This document shows positions 23,561-27,399 of a stretch of DNA of 27,399 bases, one piece after another. Source of the DNA: Neomoorella mulderi (GTDB lineage Bacteria > Bacillota > DSM-521 > Neomoorellales > Neomoorellaceae); contig DRZV01000086.1 in NCBI GenBank assembly GCA_011375465.1, forward strand, positions 1-27,399, written 5' to 3'. The translations under genes were made by a program, and so were the position numbers. The notes under the pieces are model-generated. The model saw nothing but the letters and a program-made list of their open reading frames with translations, was not told the DNA's origin and ran no database searches. Every line of letters begins with the position of its first letter. The stretch's first letter is position 1.

Positions 23561-24061
23561 AAGGACTGTCCGTTCCCTTCCCGAAGCTTGGACCGCTCTT
23601 TTATATGCTCTTTTTTCTGGAACCTCTTCTCTTTGATTATGTTGGGGTCTCTTTTGCAGCCTTGGCGGTTTTGAAGTTTGGCCTTCTGCTTTGGAGTGAG
23701 AAGGTATTCCATCTTTTGCCTGTATTCCTGTCTTATCTGTTGGAGCTGGCTGCGCAGGTTTTTAAGCTCTTCTTTTTTGCTTCAACAGCCGCAGGGTTTG
23801 CATCTTGCCAGCGCAGCTGCCTGAGTTCAAACTGCAGGTCCATGATTTTTATCAGCAGTTCCCTGCTCTTCTCATATTCTTGTTCCAAAAGATCCCGTAT
23901 CTGGGTTTTTTGCTCCGGACTTAAATCCATGGCTTTCCCCAGGCCAGCCCCCGATGCCCTGCCCCCGCCTTTAGCCGAAGCGGCCCCTGCCAGATGGGGG
24001 TAGCCAGGACTAAAGCGAGGAGCAGGACGAGAGCTATAGCTCCTGCTGTAGTTTACTCCAT
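23545..24061 (-). CDS. Secreted Spy/LTXXQ-like (heavy-metal-sensor-type) protein, frame-broken
   Basis: A hydrophobic signal-like segment (ALVLLLALVLATPIWQG) is encoded near 24040-23990; adding one base to the C4 run at 23984-23987 joins it to GAASAKGGGRASGAGLGKAM and LSPEQKTQIRDLLEQEYEKS. Adding one base to the T6 run at 23773-23778 then gives ELKNLRSQLQQIRQEYRQKM, EYLLTPKQKAKL and a basic C-terminal tail to TAG at 23547-23545. The paired LSPEQ and LTPKQ motifs in helical arms are typical of Spy/CpxP/CnrX-like periplasmic proteins. The start is unresolved: ATG 24061 is in frame with the signal segment but has TAA as third codon. Convergent with the histidine kinase. Confidence 0.7.
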
Positions 24062-24178
24062 AATTGTGACAAAACTGTTACCGGGAGCTGGAGGAATAGT
24101 TTTATTTATTTAGTAATGATTAATTGTACCTAAAAGAAGGCGTCTTCCTCGCCATCAGGTTTTTAGGGGTGGGAGACG

Positions 24179-25318
24179 GTGTCCGGCCCTACAATAATCT
24201 TCAGGACTAACGAAATTTTTAAAAAACTGGAGATCCTCTCCGCAGCTGCCCGGTTCGATAAATTCTGCTCCAACGGCAGGGAAGGGCTTTCCAGCAGGCT
24301 TCCCTTCAAGGGCATTTATTACGCCTGGCTGGCTTCAGGGAAATATATCCCCCTTTTGAAGATCCTCCTGACCAATATCTGCATAAACGATTGCAGGTAT
24401 TGCTATAATCGCCGCTCCAACTCCATCCCCAGGGCCCTCCTCACTCCGGAAGAGATCGCGGGGCTTGTCATGGAATTTTACCGGAAGGGTTATATAAAGG
24501 GGCTGTTTTTGAGTTCAGGTATTTTAAGGAATCCCGACTACACCATGGAACTCATGCTCCGGACAGCGGAACTTTTGAGGTATAGGCATGGATTTGCTGG
24601 GTATATACATTTAAAGCTTTTACCCGGAGCCAGCCCTGAACTGGTAAAGAGGGCTGTTGTCCTGGCCGACCGGGTCAGCTCCAATTTAGAGTTTGTCACC
24701 GAAGAGGCCCTGAAGGCCTGGGCTCCTGAAAAGGAGGGTGAAATTTTGGTTCAGAACCTCCGCTGGGTCAGGGATTTCTTGAGGGAAAAAGGTGTAAAGG
24801 GATCCGCTTCTACCCAGGTGATCGTGGGGGCTGCTCCTGAAAGCGATAAAACCATTTTGAAAAGGGCCTGGTATTTCTACCAAAAGGGCTTGGTAAAAAG
24901 ATTTTACTATTCGGCTTATGTCCCCCTCAACGAAGAGGCTCCTGCTCAGTCCCCCCCTTTGGAAAGGGAGCGCAGGCTCTATCAGGCTGACTGGCTTTTG
25001 AGATATTATGGGTTCTCCCTGGATGAGATCTTCTCCCGACGAGAAAACCTGGATTTAAACCTGGACCCTAAACTCCGGTGGGCCCTGGAAAATCCCTCTT
25101 TTTTTCCCGTAGATATAGCCCGGTCTGATTATTGGGAACTGATAAGGGTGCCCGGCATCGGCCCTGCTTCTGCTAAGAAAATAATAACCGCTAGGAAGGA
25201 AAGTTATCTCACGGAGGTCAGTTTAAAGAAAATGGGGATACCTCTGGAGAAGGTTTCCCCCTTTGTTACCCTATATGGCAAGCCCCTGTTACCGTTCCGG
25301 CAGCTGTCTCTTTTTTAA
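24179..25318 (+). CDS. Radical SAM protein with C-terminal helix-hairpin-helix (putative DNA modification/repair type)
   Basis: GTG 24179 after GGGAG; 379 residues. The radical SAM cluster motif is CINDCRYCYNRRSN (CxxxCxxC) near residue 68, followed by YIKGLFLSSGI (glycine-rich SAM site) and YIHLKLLPGASPELV. The C-terminal part contains a helix-hairpin-helix DNA-binding motif, IRVPGIGPASAKKII (about residue 320). This is the architecture of the 'rSAM linked to uracil-DNA-glycosylase-like' family, normally encoded beside a DUF4130/UDG-like protein. That partner is absent here; the next genes are a phosphoribosyltransferase and a hydrolase. The modified substrate is unknown, DNA being likely. 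Confidence 0.88.
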   Translation: MSGPTIIFRTNEIFKKLEILSAAARFDKFCSNGREGLSSRLPFKGIYYAWLASGKYIPLLKILLTNICINDCRYCYNRRSNSIPRALLTPEEIAGLVMEFYRKGYIKGLFLSSGILRNPDYTMELMLRTAELLRYRHGFAGYIHLKLLPGASPELVKRAVVLADRVSSNLEFVTEEALKAWAPEKEGEILVQNLRWVRDFLREKGVKGSASTQVIVGAAPESDKTILKRAWYFYQKGLVKRFYYSAYVPLNEEAPAQSPPLERERRLYQADWLLRYYGFSLDEIFSRRENLDLNLDPKLRWALENPSFFPVDIARSDYWELIRVPGIGPASAKKIITARKESYLTEVSLKKMGIPLEKVSPFVTLYGKPLLPFRQLSLF

Positions 25319-25363
25319 GGATCTCTCTAACTTCAGCCAATTTCACCGAAAGGAAGGGTGCTT

Positions 25364-26052
25364 ATGAAAAAGAAAAAAAATTTTGGGATATCCCGGAATT
25401 GAGGCAAAAAGAGGGGGTCTTCGCCCATAGGGAAGAGGCGGGCAGGGTTTTAGCCAGCCTGCTAAAAAACTACAGGGGAACCGATAGCGTAGTGTTGGCC
25501 ATACCCGCCGGAGGGGTGCCAGTGGCCGCTGTTATAGCCGAGGAGCTGGGTCTGCCTTTAGATGTGGCGGTGGTAAGCAAGATAACCTTCCCCTGGACCA
25601 CAGAGGCGGGCTATGGGGCAGTGGCTTTTGACGGCACCGTGATCCTAAACGAGGAAATGCTGGACTACTATCGGCTTTCCCCTGACATTGTAGAAGAGGG
25701 AAAGAAAAATACTTTGGCTAAAGTAACCCGCAGGCTTAAGGAATTACGGGGTAACAGGCCTTTCCCCCAACTAAAGGGGAAAACCGTAATCCTGGTGGAC
25801 GACGGCCTGGCTTCCGGCATCACCATGCTGGCCGCTGTTAAAGCGGTAAAAAAGTTAGGGGCAGAGAGGATAGTGGTGGCAGTGCCTACTGCTCACTGGG
25901 AATCCCTGGAGAAAATTTTACCCCACGTGGAAGAAATATATTGCCCCAACCTTAGGGCTGGCTGGCATTTCGCCGTGGCAGACGCCTACAGGATATGGTA
26001 TGATGTGAGCGAGGAGGAGGCCAAAGAGATTCTTTCCCGTTTTAATTTTTAA
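25364..26052 (+). CDS. Phosphoribosyltransferase-family protein
   Basis: Translation probably starts at ATG 25364 (AGGAAGG upstream). One extra base in the A8 run at 25373-25380 gives MKKKKKFWDIPELRQ joined to KEGVFAHREEAGRVLA; without it the open frame begins only at TTG 25399. The core has the PRPP-binding motif VILVDDGLASGITMLAA (acidic pair, about residue 146), LAIPAGGVPVAAVIAEEL and DVAVVSKITFP. Such stand-alone proteins of about 220-230 residues are widespread and of uncertain substrate. Confidence 0.88.
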
Positions 26053-26067
26053 GCGAGGGGTGAAATT

Positions 26068-26628
26068 TTGCTGGAAAAATTTTTCATTAAACCTGAAGAA
26101 GCGCTTTTGGTCATAATCGATGTTCAAGAAAAGCTGAGCCGAGCTATGGAGGAAGAGATCTTAGAAAAAGTGGTCAACAATTGCCTCCATTTGATCCAAT
26201 TGGCCAAACTCTACAGGATACCCATAATATTGACTGAGCAGTATCCCAAAGGTTTAGGCCCTACCCTGGAGGAGATAAGGGCTGAGCTGCCCGTATATGA
26301 GCCTGTGGAGAAACTCTCCTTCAGCGTGATGGGGGAGGAAGCCTTTGTCCAGCGTCTAGAAGGGGTGAATAAGAAGAAGGTGATCTTGACGGGCATGGAG
26401 ACCCATGTGTGTGTCTGGCAGAGTTGCTTAGATCTCTTGCACAGGGGATACCATGTGTTCATCCCCAGGGATGCCGTTTGCTCCCGTAAAAAGGAGGATT
26501 ATAAGGCGGGGCTGTCCCTTATGGCAGCAGCCGGGGGGGTGGTCACCAGCACCGAGGCCCTCCTCTTTCAGATGCTAGAAAGGGCGGATACAGAAGAATT
26601 CAAGGTTATTCAAAAAAGGTTGAAGTGA
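26068..26628 (+). CDS. Isochorismatase-like cysteine hydrolase
   Basis: TTG 26068 with GAGGGGTG upstream; 186 residues. The catalytic triad can be placed: Asp in LLVIIDVQEKL (about residue 18), Lys in PVEKLSFS (about residue 83), and Cys in GMETHVCVWQ (about residue 117), with the cis-peptide VILTGME. The family includes nicotinamidase, isochorismatase and the YcaC-like hydrolases; the sequence suggests the last group, whose substrates are poorly known. Fifteen bases separate it from the phosphoribosyltransferase gene, so they are probably one operon. Confidence 0.9.
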   Translation: MLEKFFIKPEEALLVIIDVQEKLSRAMEEEILEKVVNNCLHLIQLAKLYRIPIILTEQYPKGLGPTLEEIRAELPVYEPVEKLSFSVMGEEAFVQRLEGVNKKKVILTGMETHVCVWQSCLDLLHRGYHVFIPRDAVCSRKKEDYKAGLSLMAAAGGVVTSTEALLFQMLERADTEEFKVIQKRLK

Positions 26629-26707
26629 TTTACGGGGAAGCAACCCCTTTCGGGGATTGGGATAGTTGTTCTTGGAGGGCAGTTTGCAAGAGGACATGAT
26701 GAAGAGC

Positions 26708-26737
26708 TTGACATTTACCCTCAAAGGTTGATATAAT
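26708..26737 (+). promoter_or_regulatory. Sigma-A promoter of the tRNA-Leu/tRNA-Glu operon
   Basis: TTGACA at 26708-26713, an 18-base spacer and TATAAT at 26732-26737, with TG one base before the -10. Both boxes are perfect. The mature tRNA-Leu begins 17 bases past the -10. Confidence 0.9.
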
Positions 26738-26753
26738 TAGGACCGAAACGGAT

Positions 26754-26839
26754 GCGGCAGTGGCGGAACTGGCAGACGCGCTAGATTCAGGATCTAGTGG
26801 GCCTAGCCCGTGGAGGTTCAAATCCTCTCTGCCGCACCA
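26754..26839 (+). tRNA. tRNA-Leu (anticodon CAG)
   Basis: A complete class II tRNA of 86 nt: acceptor GCGGCAG/CTGCCGC, anticodon stem CTAGA/TCTAG with loop TTCAGGA (CAG), long variable arm GTGGGCCTAGCCCGT, T-loop GGTTCAAATCC, and encoded CCA. Confidence 0.97.
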
Positions 26840-26844
26840 TAGGA

Positions 26845-26920
26845 GGCCCCATCGTCTAGTGGTCCAGGATACCGCCCTCTCAAGGCGGAGACAGGGGTTC
26901 GAGCCCCCTTGGGGCCACCA
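26845..26920 (+). tRNA. tRNA-Glu (anticodon CUC)
   Basis: A complete 76-nt cloverleaf: acceptor GGCCCCA/TGGGGCC, anticodon stem CCGCC/GGCGG with loop CTCTCAA (CTC), T arm GGGGTTCGAGCCCC, encoded CCA. Five bases separate it from tRNA-Leu. Confidence 0.97.
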
Positions 26921-26923
26921 ATA

Positions 26924-26959
26924 ACCCCCTTCCATTTGAGGAAGGGGTTTTTATTTTTT
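26924..26959 (+). terminator. Intrinsic terminator of the tRNA-Leu/tRNA-Glu operon
   Basis: CCCCTTCC (26926-26933) pairs perfectly with GGAAGGGG (26940-26947) around ATTTGA, followed by TTTTTATTTTTT. Confidence 0.95.
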
Positions 26960-27004
26960 GGCATTTAAAAATCAAAGGTATTGAGCCCCCATGTCGTAGA
27001 CATT

Positions 27005-27041
27005 AAACCGATATAGGTTTCTTGAAGCCGGATCGGCCTTC
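27005..27041. promoter_or_regulatory. Two dyads upstream of the sigma-54 promoter (candidate activator sites)
   Basis: AAACCGATATAGGTTT (27005-27020) is palindromic except for its sixth pair, and GAAGCCGGATCGGCCTTC (27024-27041) matches its own reverse complement at 14 of 18 bases. They lie about 35-75 bases upstream of the -24 element, a reasonable place for enhancer-binding-protein sites. Confidence 0.45.
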
Positions 27042-27074
27042 ATCCCCCTAAGCTCTTCTTAAGTCTTTAGTGGA

Positions 27075-27091
27075 TTGGTACGAAAATTGCT
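27075..27091 (+). promoter_or_regulatory. Sigma-54 (-24/-12) promoter
   Basis: TTGGTACGAAAATTGCT matches the sigma-54 consensus TTGGCACG-N4-TTGCT with one mismatch. The invariant GG (27077-27078) and GC (27089-27090) are separated by exactly ten bases. It lies about 57 bases upstream of the PAS-domain gene. Confidence 0.8.
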
Positions 27092-27147
27092 TTATACATT
27101 GTACATAGAGCGAGGGGGGATTATGATGAGGGCATAGGAGACAGGAA

Positions 27148-27399
27148 ATGACCAAAAAGCATGTCTTCCCAGCCTGTTTGCGTGAGGTTATAACTTTTAG
27201 AAGATATCCTAGAGCACCTCAATGAGGCTATTTGCGTAATTAACAGAGAAAGAAAAGTAATATATTGGAACCAAAAAGCCGAGGAGCTCTACGGGATAAA
27301 ATAAAGAAAGTATTTTGGGACAAGATATAACCGAATTTTTCCCTCAGGCCTTATGTCTGGAAGTTTTAAGTACAGGAACAGCCAAGTATTATATAGAAC
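27148..27399 (+). CDS. PAS-domain protein, N-terminus only (probable sigma-54-dependent regulator), frame-broken
   Basis: ATG 27148 preceded by AGGAGACAGGAA begins MTKKHVFPACLREVI. In the next frame EDILEHLNEAICVINRE then KVIYWNQKAEELYGI is an unmistakable PAS domain start, and after two A-runs near 27299-27305 (each one base short) KESILGQDITEFFPQALCLE completes its second half. The gene runs off the window. PAS domains with this ILEHLNEAICVIN type of start are typical of sigma-54 enhancer-binding regulators (PAS-AAA+-HTH), and the sigma-54 promoter directly upstream agrees with autoregulation, but the AAA+ part is not in view. Confidence 0.65.

Noticed and set aside
26640..26665. Terminator after the isochorismatase-like gene (CCCCTTTCGGGG hairpin)
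   Set aside because: The stem is only four base pairs and no T-run follows.
26630..26935. Minus-strand 101-residue open frame over the tRNA-Leu/tRNA-Glu genes
   Set aside because: It is antisense to two complete tRNAs and their promoter.

Overview
The window looks like a piece of chromosome from an anaerobic, probably thermophilic Firmicute of the Clostridia (Moorella / Thermoanaerobacterales / Desulfotomaculum-like). This is inferred from gene content, not from a database match: a DnaD plus DnaI-type primosome pair, a T-box leader, strong AGGAGG ribosome sites, sigma-A and sigma-54 promoters, an acetogen-like MetF, a 2-hydroxyacyl-CoA dehydratase activator, cysteine desulfidase, and the DUF39/NIL-ferredoxin/COG2122 homocysteine genes shared with methanogens. 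GC is medium-high, with heavy use of ATA (Ile) and AGG (Arg).

Layout. 1-3.4 kb: a broken cation-efflux gene with a NifX-like tail, then on the minus strand a cysteine desulfidase and an HgdC-type activator. 3.5-5.3 kb: an unrecognised frameshifted gene, a THEP1 NTPase remnant without its P-loop, a minus-strand tRNA-Pro/tRNA-Thr operon with terminator, and a trinucleotide microsatellite. 5.4-7.3 kb: a small membrane protein and a 14-TM MFS exporter (minus). 7.3-9.5 kb: a phasin-like protein, then metF with an uncharacterised overlapping partner, driven by a sigma-A promoter whose -10 sits in a 10-bp dyad. 9.5-11.5 kb: a T-box leader controlling an Lrp-like regulator and a class I aminotransferase. 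11.5-12.7 kb (minus): a P-loop/Asp23 fusion and a carboxymuconolactone-decarboxylase-like protein. 12.8-15.8 kb: a VanW-domain protein, dnaD, a dnaI-like loader, and a tiny Cys-rich protein. 15.8-19.1 kb: an attenuator-like leader, then four tightly packed sulfur genes (DUF39, NIL-4Fe4S, COG2122, TauE). 19.1-20.4 kb: an IS200/IS605 relic (TnpA with a stop and replaced catalytic residues, the N-terminus of TnpB, an intact-looking omega-RNA/right end) abutting the 3' third of a glycerol dehydrogenase gene. 20.4-23.5 kb: DUF89 phosphatase and an OmpR-type two-component system. 23.5-26.6 kb: a Spy-like secreted protein (minus), a radical SAM-HhH protein, a phosphoribosyltransferase and an isochorismatase-like hydrolase. 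26.7-27.4 kb: a tRNA-Leu/tRNA-Glu operon with promoter and terminator, then a near-consensus sigma-54 promoter with upstream dyads in front of a PAS-domain gene cut by the window end.

How the genes work together. The clearest module is sulfur handling: DUF39, the NIL-ferredoxin and COG2122 are the genes implicated in making homocysteine from aspartate semialdehyde and sulfide; TauE would move sulfur oxyanions; cysteine desulfidase elsewhere in the window releases sulfide; and MetF supplies methyl-THF for methionine. The leader in front of the sulfur operon can form two mutually exclusive hairpins, suggesting attenuation.

A caution for every reader: about a dozen genes change frame, and nearly all the breaks are repaired by adding one base to a short homopolymer run. 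That one-sided pattern points to base-calling under-counts rather than mass pseudogenisation, so I give repaired gene limits. The exceptions that look like real damage are the 11-bp duplication in the cation-efflux gene, the THEP1 remnant, the IS605 relic and the gldA fragment.
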